DNA from: Charina bottae
Lineage: Eukaryota > Chordata > Lepidosauria > Squamata > Charinaidae
Direction: 5' to 3'
Assembly: GCA_023362775.1 (NCBI GenBank)
Contig: JALMGJ010000011.1
Location: 26,087,501 to 26,151,500 of the forward strand
Length of the DNA: 64,000 nt
This document shows, in pieces, positions 9,695 to 20,549 of this stretch. Below the pieces are notes generated by a model that searched no databases, was not told the origin of the DNA, and saw only the letters and a list, made by a program, of their open reading frames with translations. The first letter of the stretch is position 1. Each line of letters opens with the position of its first letter. A program made the position numbers and the translations under genes.

Positions 9695-11448
9695 ATGCTA
9701 GTTGTATTGCTATCATGGAAAATTTTGGGCTATTTTGGCAAATACCCTCATTAATGCAAGAGGTGATAGACCACCCTACTCCTGCTAATTCCCCAGAGAA
9801 AGCCCCTTTGAATTCCTGTATGGCTACAAAGAGCTGGCACTACTATTGATAAATTTTATCAGTTTTATACTGTAGTAATTGTTCTGAAACATTCCTCTTG
9901 GCTTATGATTTGTGTGTTTATATATATGGAACAGGGTCTCACAATCTGGGCTGGCTTTCTGGTACTTAAGAGATAGGGAGAGAGGGAGGGAGGGAGGGAG
10001 GGAGGCCTTTTTTAATGTCAGCACATAAGGATTTCATACACTCTAGTCTTTAAGAGAGGACAATGCTTTCTAATTAGATTTCAACCAAAAATCAAAGAAT
10101 GGGGTTAATTTATCTCATCTAATTTTGTTTTAACTTTATTCATTTATCTATCATCTTCAAATCTTGATTAAAATCAGGTAATGCCTTATCAGTCCTGAAT
10201 CTGCCCATCTCTTCTGGTAATCCAGGGAAGACCAGGGGTGAGTTCCCTCCTCCTCAAGAGGATGCCTCCCTCTTTCTTGGGTGCACTTGCTCCCTACCCT
10301 ATTGGTGTTTCATAAACCAGCTAAAGCAGTGCTTTCTCAATAGGAGTTTGGCTCTTAGTCATGGAGCATGTATGGGATTAATTATCAAATTAATTAGCAA
10401 ATAAAGACTTTATGCTTCCCTCTCTGAAAACCAAGTTAAATATATCCATTGCAACTTTATCTGTCCCTTGATATTGTTCTATATTTACAGATTCTGATGT
10501 TCTCATGGTCACAGGAAGGACAGAGATAAAATTCAACCAAGTTTGAAGTGATTGGGGGAATTTGGATAGGAAGCATTCAACTAAATTATTTCAACATCAT
10601 ACGTATTTCAGGGGGGAGGGGGGAGAAGGAAGAGCCAAAAAAATATTCCATGTTTCAGTACCGAATTGGAGTCAGCTACCACTAGATTAGGATAGCAGCC
10701 AAAAGGAAAATATCTGCATGTCTAGAAATGTCTCTAGTTTTTAAAAATGCTTCTGTGTCTACAACAGGAGGTAACAAATCTTCTCACTGAAATGACAAAT
10801 TTACAAAAATATGCCTGGAAAGGTATCTACGAGCTCACGTATTCCAGGTGTGATGTTCATTCCTTTGGTTTCTGCCAATCATGTTGAAAAAAAGACTGGT
10901 CCTATCAGGAAGTGCATGAATTTCACTTGGAAGCCAAAGTCTTCATTTTTTTACCTCTCCTTCTAGTACTCCATTTGAAGCAAAAAAAAATTATAATAAT
11001 AATAATTTCTTACTCAAGGGGATGCAATAGAAAAAATAACCTCGGTCTTGACAAATGTGTTTTCTTTAGATATTCCACAGGGAATTCCAATTCTGAATAG
11101 ATAACAGTTGACTGTTCACTGAACCTAAGGGCTATAATTAAGTTAATAATAGTTTATTATAATAGCTGATAATAAATTATATTTCAGCTGCAATTTATTC
11201 CCATTCCCATATATCAACAAACAATAGAGTCAGTGTATGATGGCATAAATATGACCTCAAGAATTCAAAGAAGAGTTAGGGATCAAAAAAAGCATGAGTC
11301 TTTGTCCATAAATCATCAATATGGAGTTCTAGATTTGTCAGAGAATGGTCTAAGCATCTATTTTTTAAAATGATGATGATTCTAATAACCAATGGCAGAT
11401 AGAGAAAAGAGAATCTGCAGAGAGAACATTTTTGCACTTGACTTCAGG
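9695..11448 (+). other. region upstream of V2R gene 2 exon 1
   Basis: The block is paralogous to about 48.87-50.39 kb. It includes a (GGGA)n tract at about 9977-10004 whose counterpart in unit B is (GGAA)n. The last 900 bases are well conserved between units and would contain the gene 2 promoter, but I see no decisive TATA or initiator. No other gene is visible. Confidence 0.45.
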
Positions 11449-11666
11449 ATGTTGGTAGCAGTGGTGCTCCTGTTAACTCCACTTCCATACATGGCATACA
11501 AAGCTCTCACATGGAATTGTAATGTCTGGTATCCAGAGCAACCACTTCACAGCTATCATCAGTCTGGAGACCTCATCATTGGTGGCATCGTATCTCATGG
11601 GATCTTCTTCTCACAAGCCAAAGACTTTGCCAAGGAACCTCCACCAGCCTTACCTGAAGAACTGCT
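11449..11666 (+). CDS. VMN2R-like: V2R gene 2, exon 1 (signal peptide and N-terminus)
   Basis: First coding exon of an apparently complete V2R gene. The start at 11449 gives an immediate hydrophobic signal peptide (MLVAVVLLLTPLPYMAYKAL). An in-frame ATG at 11392 would add 19 mostly charged residues and is less likely. The V2R hallmark HSYHQSGDLIIGGI follows. The exon ends at 11666 with donor CT|GTAAGG, leaving two bases of a codon, as V2R exon 1 requires. The six-exon model (11449-11666, 24321-24612, 35732-36595, 38747-38968, 39440-39566, 44915-45819) totals 2628 nt: 875 residues plus stop, normal V2R length. A near-identical exon 1 lies at 50397-50614. That this exon really splices over the dead exons in intron 1 is inference. 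Confidence 0.85.
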
Positions 11667-12498
11667 GTAAGGAATTCATTTTTCTTTGTTTTCTTCCTTA
11701 TACTCAGTGGTCTGCCAGATTACATTGTAGGAGGAAATACTAATATAATTAAAGGAACTTTGGGCAGGCAGGCAGCTGTGGAGTTTAGACTTACACATAA
11801 CCTTGATTGCACTTTGTCCACTGTGTAGAAGGAAACAGTTTAATTTTTTTAAAAAAGTTATTTTGGGGAAATATTTGTTCATCACTATTTGATCAAATGC
11901 CTCTGCCTTAGTTCATTTAAAAGCATTAAAACATTGCTTTTCAACACAGAGAAGATTGGCAAGGGAGATCAGGTTTTTGATTTCTCCTACTAATTCTTGG
12001 AATATAACATCTTCCATTATGATTATTCTCCCTTTACCTTTGGCATTTTCCTGCCCTATTTAGATAATTTTCATTCTTAACCCTTATTCCTTGAGACAAC
12101 GTTCTTACTTGCCTACATACAGTATGTAGCAGGATACATTTTGTTTCATCAGGTTTATACTGCAGTACTGTTCAGTTCACAAGAAGCAAATATTCGACAT
12201 CCAAACATTCAACCCTCTTCAATTTTGTGATGGAAAGATTCTGCCTGATTTTATTCTGCCTGATTTTATTTCATTTTCTTCTCCACCAATATTTACTGAA
12301 AATGTCACTTTGGGGATGTTAATTATCACGTACAATAAAAGTACAAGAAATTGAGTGTATGATATTTTACAGTATGAAGAATATTATATCCTCCAAAGTG
12401 GTATGCATATTCAATATGAATGAATACTATAAGAAATGCTGCATAAAATCTCAGAATTCTAAACTATTACCTGATACAGGTTGTAACACTCATTCTAG
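11667..12498 (+). other. intron 1 of V2R gene 2, first part
   Basis: Up to about 11885 it is paralogous to 50615-50750 plus 52851-52935. After that no counterpart exists in unit B and I recognise no feature before the dead exon 2. Confidence 0.4.
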
Positions 12499-12792
12499 AA
12501 TACTTCTGAAGAATTACCAATGCATCCTGGCCTTGGCCTTTGTGGTAAAGCAGAACAATGAAATCCCCAAATTTTACCCAATATCACCTTGGGATTTCAT
12601 ATTTATGATAATTATTACCATGCAAAATAGACATAACATTCCACTATGCTATTTATATTTGCACAAGAATGATTTTCCCCAAATTACAACTGCAACATGC
12701 AGAATAAGCTCCTTGCAGTGATTGGTGGACTGGATGCTCTAATATCTCTTGTTATGTCAATTGTCCTGGATGTGTATAATAAGATTCCCCAG
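12499..12792 (+). pseudogene. VMN2R-like: V2R exon 2 pseudogene in intron 1
   Basis: The segment aligns along its length with the intact exon 2 at 24321-24612 (KNYQCILALAFVVK, then IGGLDAL in another frame). The initial ATG is ATA. A frameshift lies in the middle. A Trp codon has become TAG (aaatagaca). The donor reads CAG|ATAAGG instead of CAG|GTAAGA. The acceptor AG survives at 12497-12498. There is no counterpart in unit B, where a PLE occupies the site. It cannot contribute coding sequence. Confidence 0.85.
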
Positions 12793-13504
12793 ATAAGGTA
12801 TGCATATGACTGTGAACACTTATTTCACTGTTTCTTCATTTTGCTGGATATGCTTTTGCAGTTTTGATATTTCTGAATCAATTTAGATGATATTCAAGGT
12901 ATTGGGGGGAAACTTCCTTACTTTTTAAATATGTTCATGAAGGATTGAATCACAAATGATTTGTCTTTCATGTGAAAAAATGCCCACATTAAGATTCATA
13001 TAATTAAGGTTTAAAAATTTAATCCCTCGAAAATTGGAGCTTGCACAAGAAATATAGCTAGAATTTGTGAATCCTGGATCCCTACCAATTCCTAAATGTT
13101 GTACTGCATTGGAGATATAGCAAGGTAGTTTGCATAGTGATCTTAGGAATCTGGACTAGATGACATCTAAGGGCTTTATGTTATTGTATGCACATATTGG
13201 CAGCCAACTAACAGGGAAATGCATTTAGCCTGAAAGAGTTTTATGGCTGCAGGTGTGTTCTTGTCTCATTTGGTATGAAAGAATGCCAGTATGGCTTCTT
13301 TAGCAAGCTGTTAGCCTTATCAGAAATAAATTTAATTTGTTCATGCTAGACTCCTCAGATTTGGCATACTATGGCAAGAACTTTCAAGGATGTGACCTGT
13401 TGTATGAGATAATTATTTGTCATTGGTGTTGTGGCATCTCAGTCCCCTCGAGAAAGCCTTAATTGTGGAATAGATTATTTTAAATCATTCTTCTCTACAG
13501 TAAT
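12793..13504 (+). other. intron sequence, no feature recognised
   Basis: AT-rich sequence without coding similarity or obvious repeats. Confidence 0.4.
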
Positions 13505-13722
13505 CTGCTAGGGCCCATCGACCCTTGGGTTAGAGAAAGGATGGCTGTGCCATCAGCAAAGAGCAGCGCAGCCAAACGTCTGTTTTTAAGTTTGGGGGGT
13601 GGTGGAATTCCAGCTTGGTTAAGGTGGGGACCATTGAATTCACATAGATATCGAAAAGAAGGGGATCAGAATACAGCCGTTTAACTCCTTTGAAGATAAA
13701 CAAGGTCAACATGATATTAGAA
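13505..13722 (-). mobile_element. LINE reverse transcriptase fragment (R4/Dong-like?)
   Basis: Minus-strand translation gives GVKRLYSDPLLFDIYVNSMV followed by a degraded ADD-type box (LLMAQPSFL in place of LLFADDTAIL). The family seems to be the one that is larger at 55.3-57.85 kb. The clade assignment is by general look only. Confidence 0.5.
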
Positions 13723-13870
13723 GATCATTCTCCTAGGTCCAAAGATACTTGATAAGAGGGCAATTACAAGTAGCTTTGGATTAGAGCCAAAAGAAAGTCC
13801 ATCTGTAAAGAGATTATTTTTTATTAGTCCGTTCAATCATGTCCAATTCTCGGAGACTGCCTGGACAAGT

Positions 13871-13975
13871 TGATTTAAGTACAATTGCTAAAAACAAAGT
13901 TGCCATTTGGTAGGTGATCATAAAAACCAGGGTTGAATGTGAGAAATATTTGATTGTCCCTTCACTCCAATCAAA
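13871..13975 (+). repeat. partial copy of a locally duplicated unidentified sequence
   Basis: From gatttaagtacaattgct to cttcactccaatc it matches 18223-18330 and 54700-54810 at roughly 90 percent by eye. Unit A therefore holds an extra piece of this block just upstream of its main copy. Confidence 0.6.
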
Positions 13976-14425
13976 TTTCAGAGAAGAATAAAGAGAGGCA
14001 AGAAGTTAAATCTAAATAGCGAACACAGTGCAATTAAAGATAACAAACAAACAGGAAGGACTAAGATTGACTTCAAAAGAACACAAATCAAGGCAACATC
14101 TTCATGCAAATATGGGCATGTGAAAAGACTAAGAAGGTAAAGATCTACTGAAGAAAGAAGATATAAAGAAAAAAAGATGAATGCACAGAAAATCAATACA
14201 AAAATGATCCCAACAGTAATAATTACTATAAATATCCAATAATTGAACCAGAAGCAGCCATTCTGGTAAGTAAAGTTTAACAGTCCCAAGAAAATATTGC
14301 TAACAACAAAAAAGTGAAAATAAAACCAGCACAACTGCTTAAAACCTTACCAGATGATAGAATTAAAGGGCTGCATGGACATGTAGTTTGTAGGCAGGTT
14401 AGGAAAACACATAGCAGTGGCCAAG
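13976..14425 (+). other. duplication-unit block shared with 54040-54480
   Basis: Near-identical sequence occurs in both units (gagaggcaag, gaaggactaagattgac and so on). Minus-strand open frames of 60-118 codons appear in both copies, but they diverge by indels and show no recognisable domain. I treat the block as intron sequence. Confidence 0.5.
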
Positions 14426-14437
14426 GGACCAAAGGAG

Positions 14438-14440
<3 letters not shown>

Positions 14441-14489
<49 letters not shown>

Positions 14490-15145
14490 TTTGATTTATA
14501 TTACCGCCCATTTCCTCCAACGGAGGACTCTGGGAAGTTCACAATAAAAACCATGATAAAACACAATAGTGGTCAGAACATCAATAAATAAATATAAAAT
14601 CCAAGTGCAAAGATGTTAATACTAAAAAGAGTTTCATGGGATCAACCAGCCCCAGGAGGAACTGTTAGCATTCCACTCCCATGCAAGGCGGCAGAACCAT
14701 TTCTTTAAATTTTTCCGGAAGGTCGGGAGTGAGAAGACCTGCCTTAGCTCCGGGGGCAAGATGTTCCAAAGGGCGGACATTGTTGCAGAGAAGGCTCGCC
14801 TTCTGGACCCCGCTAGGTGGAATTCTTTGATTGATAGGGTCCGTAGCATGCCCTCTCTGCATGACTGGGTGGGGCGGGTCGATGTTCTGGGGATGAGATG
14901 TTCCCTCAGGTAACCTGGTCCCATGCCATGTAGGACTTTAAAGGTGATAACCAACACCTTGAATTGGACCCAGAAGCAAAATGGTACCCAATGCAGCTCA
15001 CGCAGCAGAGGAGTTACATGTGCCAATTTTCTGGCTCCAATAACTGTCTGCGTGGCCGCATTTTGTACCAGCTGAAGCTTCCGGATACTCTTCAAGGATA
15101 GCCCCATGTAGAGCGCATTACAATAGTCTATATGGGAGATGACAA
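14441..15145 (-). mobile_element. L2-type LINE, 3' part
   Basis: The insertion is bounded by a 15-bp target duplication, GGACCAAAGGAGATT at 14426-14440 and GGACCAAAGAAGATT at 15146-15160, and unit B carries only one copy. On the minus strand it encodes the L2 C-terminal region (THALVISHIDYCNALYMGLP-type start, ELHWVPFCFWVQFKVLVITF, GPGYLREHLIP). The tail is at the left with a (TTTA)n run at about 14441-14492. Confidence 0.85.
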
Positions 15146-15210
15146 GGACCAAAGAAGATTAGTTTATATTGCATTTTTTAAAAAGAGAATGTTAAGGCAT
15201 GCTCAACTTA

Positions 15211-16558
15211 TTTATTTATTTTTATTTATTTATTTATAAAATTTATATCACCGCCCATCTCCCTCCACCGGAGGGACTCTGGGCGGTTTACAACAGAATA
15301 ATAAAAACAGAAAACAAAATATACATAGAATATAAAATACAAATTATAAAACAAGATTAAAATCCAAGAGTCATGAGTGGTAAAATTATCTTACTTAATC
15401 CAATGTAGGAGAGGAGCTCTCTAAGGTATTAGCCATCCCCAAGAGTGACTGTTCCTTCCTTGGTCCCAAGCAAGGCGGCAGAGCCATGTTTTCAGGTTCT
15501 TCCGGATGGTCAGGAGCGAAGGAGCTAACCTTACCTCTGGGGGCAAGTTGTTCCACAGGGCGGGAGCTACTGCAGAGAAGGCACGCCTCCTGGACCCCAC
15601 CAGGTGGAACTCTATTATAGATGGGGTCCGTAGCATGCCCTCTCTGCATGATCGGGTGGGACGAGTGGATATATTGGGGACGAGGCGGTCCCTCAGGTAA
15701 CCAGGCCCCATGCCATGTAGCTCTTTAAAGGTGATAACCAACACCTTGAATTGGACCCGGAAGCAAACTGGTACCCAATGCAGCTCACGCAACAATGGTG
15801 TTATATGTGCCGATCTAGGGTCACCAGCAATGGCCCGTGCAGATGCATTCTGGACCAGCTGAAGCTTCCAGATACTCTTCAAGGGTAGCCCCATGTAGAG
15901 TGCATTACAGTAGTCTATATGCGAGATAACAAGGGCATGAGTGACTGTTCGAAGGGCCTCCCAATCCAGGAACGGGTGTAACTGGTGCACAACACAAAGT
16001 TGTGCAAAAGCCCTTCTGGCCACAACTGCCACCTGCTCTTCGAGCAGGAGTCGTGAGTCCAGGAGGACCCCCAGATTCCGCACCAGATCTGTCTGGGGCA
16101 GTGCAACCCCATCCAGAACCAAAGATGATAATGTCCAAGATGGGGAAGAGCCATTAATCCACAGCCACTCCATCTTACCAGGGTTCAGCTGAAGCCTGTT
16201 GGACCCCATCCAGGCCCCTACAGCCCCCAGGCACCGAGAAAGAGCAGTCACAGCATCACTTACCTCAGCCGGGACATAGAGATATATAGCTGAGTATCAT
16301 CAGCATATTGATGATATCTTATCCCATGGTGGCAGATGATCTCACCCAGTGGTTTCATGTAAATGTTAAACAGGAGTGGAGAGAGAACCGAACCCTGCGG
16401 CACCCCACAAAGGAGGGGTCGAGGGTCGGATCTCTCGCTCCCTATCACCACCGATTGGGACTGGCCCTGGAGGAAGGAGGTAAACCAGCCGAAAACCACG
16501 CTGCCCACCCCCAACTCCCTGAGCCGACCCAAAAGGATACCATGGTCGATTTACTTAC
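15211..16558 (-). mobile_element. L2-type LINE, RT to 3' end
   Basis: Minus-strand frames 16532-16260 and 16251-15421 encode the RT from RLRELGVGSVVFGWFTSFLQ through PQGSVLSPLLFNIYMKPLGE and the catalytic YADD (RYHQYADDTQLYI), then the L2 C-terminal domain. A frame break lies near 16255. The 5' end is truncated at DHGILLGRL. It sits in sequence that is uninterrupted in unit B (about 54540), with a short shared AACTTA at the ends. Confidence 0.88.
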
Positions 16559-16610
16559 TGAACTTACTGAAGAACTGGGGTTATGTCTCAGGCTAGTAAG
16601 TTAATGCTCA

Positions 16611-16693
16611 AGATTTTGCACCCCAGACTTTAACAATGTACAGTATGGTAACTACTCGATGTACATCCTGAATTTTGGCACCTCCATAAATTT
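16611..16693 (+). repeat. left copy of a long direct repeat flanking an L1
   Basis: From agattttgcaccccag to cctccataaattt, about 83 bases recur at 18117-18196 on the other side of the L1. Unit B has the sequence once (54591-54675). Confidence 0.85.
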
Positions 16694-18116
16694 TGAAATT
16701 ATATTATGCAGCATGTTGTTTGGTATGGCTTAAAGAATGGATTGTTTTGAAAAATGAAAAATTATTGAATTTGGAGGGTCATGGATTAAGATTTTGATGG
16801 CATGGATATCTATGGTATGACAAAGCTAAAGTTAATGTGGACTTTAAAAATCATTATATTCGAAGATCTTTGTTGAGGATTTGGAATAAATATAAGCCAA
16901 CCTTATGTTATAAGAGACCCTTATGGATTTCTACGCAAGAAGCATTTCATAGAACAGAAGTGAGAAGAAAGGATAAACGACTGACTTATAAGGACTTTTT
17001 TAAAAAAGGAGCAAGGGCATTATGTAATCAAAACAAAAGAAGAACTTGCACAAGAAGGATATACTTTTCAATGGCTTTCTTATATGCAACTTATAGAGAA
17101 ATCTAAATTAGATTTAAAAAATCTTGAATTTGGACAAACTAAATTGGAATTCGAGATACAATTATGTGAAACAGATGACCACTTAATTGCTAAAATGTAT
17201 AAATTACTGTTAAAAGGAGAAATGGTGGAGGAACAAGTTAAGGATTGTATGATTCAGTGGGCAAAAAATGTTGGCCATAATATACAAATGCAACAATGGG
17301 AAGATATGTGGAATAAAGGATTAAAATTTACTTTGTGCTACAACTTGAAAGAAAACTTTTATAAGATGATGTACCGATGGTATATGACCCCACAAAAACT
17401 TGCTAAAATGTATGGGACTGTTTCCAACATATGTTGGAAATGTAAAAAACAGGAGGGCCCTTTTTAAAATATGTGGTGAACATGTAAGGTGGCAAAGAAA
17501 TTTTGGACTGAAATACGCTCACTGATGCAAAACATATTACAAATACGAATTCCATTTAAGCCAGAATTATTTTTACTTGGATTATTAGATGTACAAATAG
17601 AAAAGCATTTCATTAGAATTATACAATATACTGTATGCTTACAGCAGCAAGACTTCTTTATGCACAAAATTGGAAAAACCAAACTTTACCGACGATACAA
17701 GAATGGATGTTAAAACTTATGGATATGGCAGAAAATGATAAATTGACATGTTTACTAAAAGAAAACTCAAATCGTTATTATCTTAAAGAGTGGAAACCAT
17801 TAATAGACTATTTGCAAAAAGCAGGTGGAGCAAAGCTTGCATGGGGTTTTGATGACTAGATTATACAGAAGTAAAACATATTAGACAAGAAATGTATATG
17901 AATATTATATTTAAAGCTAGAATGTAAGAAAGAATTTTTATTCCTATGACCATAGATAGATCGGAAGTCGATTAATTTCTATGTCTTTTCTTTATCTTTC
18001 TTTTACTTTTCTACACTTTTTCTTTTTCTTTGATTTGTATTTCTTTTTCTGTTCTATTTCTAACTTTTAACTTTGTATATTTTAAAACTCTAATAAAATT
18101 TGTATATAAAAAAAAA
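16694..18116 (+). mobile_element. L1-type LINE, 3' end of ORF2, decayed
   Basis: Plus-strand frames encode the C-terminal part of L1 ORF2p. Visible are DFKNHYIRRSLLRIWNKYKP, NFYKMMYRWYMTPQKLAKMY, and the cysteine motif CWKCKKQEG cut by a stop. The region after TIQEWMLKLMDMAENDKLTC ends at about 17859. Stops and frameshifts split it. The 3' UTR ends in aataaaatttgtatat plus an A-tail, the same tail as the ORF1-only element at 40338-42820. Confidence 0.85.
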
Positions 18117-18196
18117 AGATTTTGCACCCTAGACTTTAACAATATATGGTAACTACTAGATGTACATCCTGAATTTTGGCACCTCCATAAATTTTT
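18117..18196 (+). repeat. right copy of the long direct repeat flanking an L1
   Basis: It matches 16611-16693 with a few substitutions and a small deletion (cagt missing). Confidence 0.85.
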
Positions 18197-18381
18197 AAGA
18201 ATGTGACATTTGGTATCAATGTGATTTAAGTACAATTGCTAAAAACATAGTTGCCCTTAGGTCGGTGATAATGAAAACCAGGATTGTATGTGAGCAATAT
18301 TTGATTGCCCCTTCACTCCAATCTCCATTAACAACAAGATTATGGATGCAACAAATGGCATTAGCTATACAGTATATCATG

Positions 18382-18997
18382 GCTTTTTATTTATTTATTT
18401 ATTATTCAAATTTATCACCGCCCATCTCTGCAACAGTAGACTCTGGGCAGTTTACAATAATATTATAAAAACAATTAAAACCTATACATCTAAAATCCAC
18501 TATAATAATAAATAGAAAAATCCAAAGATGGTAAGTTCTTAAAAGGAGGGTATTACTAAGGTAACCACCCTCAGGAGGATCTATTATTTCCTTCGTCCCA
18601 AGCAAGGCGGCAGAACCAGGTCTTTAAAGACCTCCGGAAGGCCAGAAGCAAGGGCGCCCACCTCACCTCTGGGGGCAAGATATTCCACAGGGCGGGTGCT
18701 ATCGCAGAGAAGGCACGCCTCCTGGACCCCGCTAGATGGAATTCTTTTATTGATGGGGTCCGAAGCATGCCCTCCCTGCATGACCGTGTGGGGTGGGTAA
18801 ATGTGGTTGGGATGAGACGGTCCCTCAGGTACCCTGGTCCCATGTCATGTAGGGCTTTAAAAGTGATAGCCAACACCTTGAATTGGACCTGGAAGCAAAC
18901 TGGTACCCAATGCAGCTCACGGAGCAGCAGTGTTACATGTGCTGATCTTATAGCACCCAGAACTACCCGTGCAGCCGCCTTCTGGACCAGCTGAATT
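18382..18997 (-). mobile_element. L2-type LINE, 3' end
   Basis: The minus strand encodes the L2 C-terminal end (LAITFKALHDMGPGYLRDRL, CREGMLRTPSIKEFHLAGSR, AFSAIAPALWNILP). The tail is on the left with a (TTTA) run. It interrupts a block that is continuous in unit B at about 54860. Confidence 0.85.
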
Positions 18998-19465
18998 TTT
19001 TCCTAAAATCCCATGCTCCAAAAAGTCTGTCTCTGTTACGAAGAGAATTTTGAGGACATCCCTCACTATCAGCTTCACTACCCAACTTATTGTGTGGAAA
19101 CTGGCAGGTTTAGATTGAGCCACAGCTGAATATCACAAGGACTTCCACAATGGAGTCAGTTGCTGGGGGCTATGTTCTTGTAATTTTTGTTTAATATAGG
19201 TTAATCTCATTTTTAAATGGCTTTTAATGTGATTTTGTTTAATTTAAATTTTATTTATTAATTATTATTTACAGTCATATTTTACATCTGATAACTGTCT
19301 ATATGTTATAAATTATGGCTTGAAAGAACAAATTAAATTTAGAATTATATATTATTATAAGCAGTTGGAAAATACTAATTGTTGAACACAAAATGTATCC
19401 TTATGTCCTAATAGGGCTAGATAATAATGAATTCTGTAATTATTCTCCTTCCTGGATCTCTTTCG
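18998..19465 (+). other. unit block shared with 54865-55310, unidentified
   Basis: Together with 18197-18381 it forms a block conserved between units. In unit B this block contains a 96-codon open frame (54690-54980); here the L2 splits it. No domain is recognised. Confidence 0.4.
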
Positions 19466-20380
19466 CTCACCTATAATCCCACTCCAGTGATGAAGGAGAA
19501 ATCTCCCGGTCTTCCCTTCTACCAGATGGTTCCTAAGGAAGACCTTCAATATGAGGGGAATTTTCTCTGCTTCTGCACTTCAGATGGATATGGATTGGGG
19601 TGGTAGTTATTGATACTGACAGTGGAGAAAGATTTGTACAAACAGTTATGGCCATGTTTTCTCAGAAGGGTGTAAAGGAAAGATTTATGATATATTGACA
19701 GGTAGTAAGGCTATAGTGCTATTTGCTTATGGTGAATCTAATTCCTTCAGATTTTTCAGATTTCTCTCTTATCATTCAGATGAAAATGTAGACCAGTGCT
19801 TTCCAAAGTGCCGCCGTTGGCGACACACCAATGGCGGCAGTGGCGGCGGCACAGGGGCGCATATGGGGCGGGGGTGTGCGTGGCAGCGGCGCGGGGGGTG
19901 CGCGGCGGCATGCACAGTGGCAGCGGTGGCAGCCTCTGCTAAAACGCAGAAGCGCTGATGGCGCGCCGCTGCTGCCGTCACTGCCGCTGCTGCCGTCACT
20001 GCCGCTGCCGCCATACACACTGCCGCGCATGCCACTATGCACACTGCCACCGCCACGCGCACTGCTGCCGTGCACACCCCTGCCGCTGCTTCCGGGTTGT
20101 GTCGCAACACACCAAACTGTGTGTTGCGACACACTAAAGATTTGCGACACACAGTTTGGAAAGCTATGATGTAGACAGTAAACATAGGAAACCCTTAGGA
20201 AAACTGTGGAAAACCACATCCCAAATGGAGATTGCTTCATTTGGATTTCAAAGGTATTAGGATTTAGAAATTTTCCATGGAGCTTTAGGCTTCACATTTC
20301 ATTCCAACAATTTGTCTGGATTTCTGCAGTTTATTAAGAATATAAACCCTTTATTGAGTCAAAATATGATATCTAAAAAA
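19466..20380 (+). pseudogene. VMN2R-like: V2R exon 3 pseudogene, upstream of exon 2
   Basis: The segment matches the ligand-binding exon 3 at 35732-36595: PVMKEKSPGLPFYQMVPKED, then the LHFRWIWIGVVV region, and TSQMEIASFGFQRY-like sequence further on. Defects visible are an acceptor reading ctctttCG instead of ctctttAG, an internal deletion after the SQKGV position (about 19680), frameshifts, a TAG in the QRYWDLE region, a 375-bp hAT MITE insertion, and loss of everything after roughly NPFIES. It lies before exon 2, so it cannot be the exon 3 of gene 2. Unit B carries the same dead exon with the same 3' breakpoint (57848-59640). Confidence 0.9.
19794..20168. mobile_element. hAT-type MITE inside the dead exon 3
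   Basis: A 375-bp insert is flanked by the 8-bp duplication ATGTAGAC (19786-19793 and 20169-20176). Terminal inverted repeats are CAGTGCTTTCCAAA and CATAGCTTTCCAAA. The interior is very GC-rich with GCC/GCT triplet runs, which give long but meaningless open frames on both strands. The 8-bp duplication and CA..TG ends point to hAT transposition. It is related to the element at 37705-37944. Confidence 0.88.
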
Positions 20381-20549
20381 AGTGATGTAGTAAATACTAT
20401 AAAATACTCCAGAATACTACAGTATAAATGTGACATAGTAAATCATAAGCTATAGTAAATGTAAATAAATATTTATTTATTTATTTTATTTTTATCCCGC
20501 CTTTATTATTTTTATAAATAACTCAAGGTGGCGAACATACCTAATACTG

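Noticed and set aside
9700..9850. Possible Gypsy integrase trace (PFEFLYGY-like translation), also near 48.96 kb
   Set aside because: Only about eight residues fit and no neighbouring integrase or RT motif is present.
11392..11448. Upstream in-frame ATG as start of V2R exon 1
   Set aside because: It would place 19 mostly charged residues before the signal peptide; the ATG at 11449 gives a standard V2R signal peptide. Not strictly excluded.
19772..20240. Overlapping open frames of 112-154 codons on both strands over the GC-rich block
   Set aside because: They are translations of triplet repeats inside a hAT MITE (Ala/Ser/Gly/Pro-rich), spanning its target duplications.
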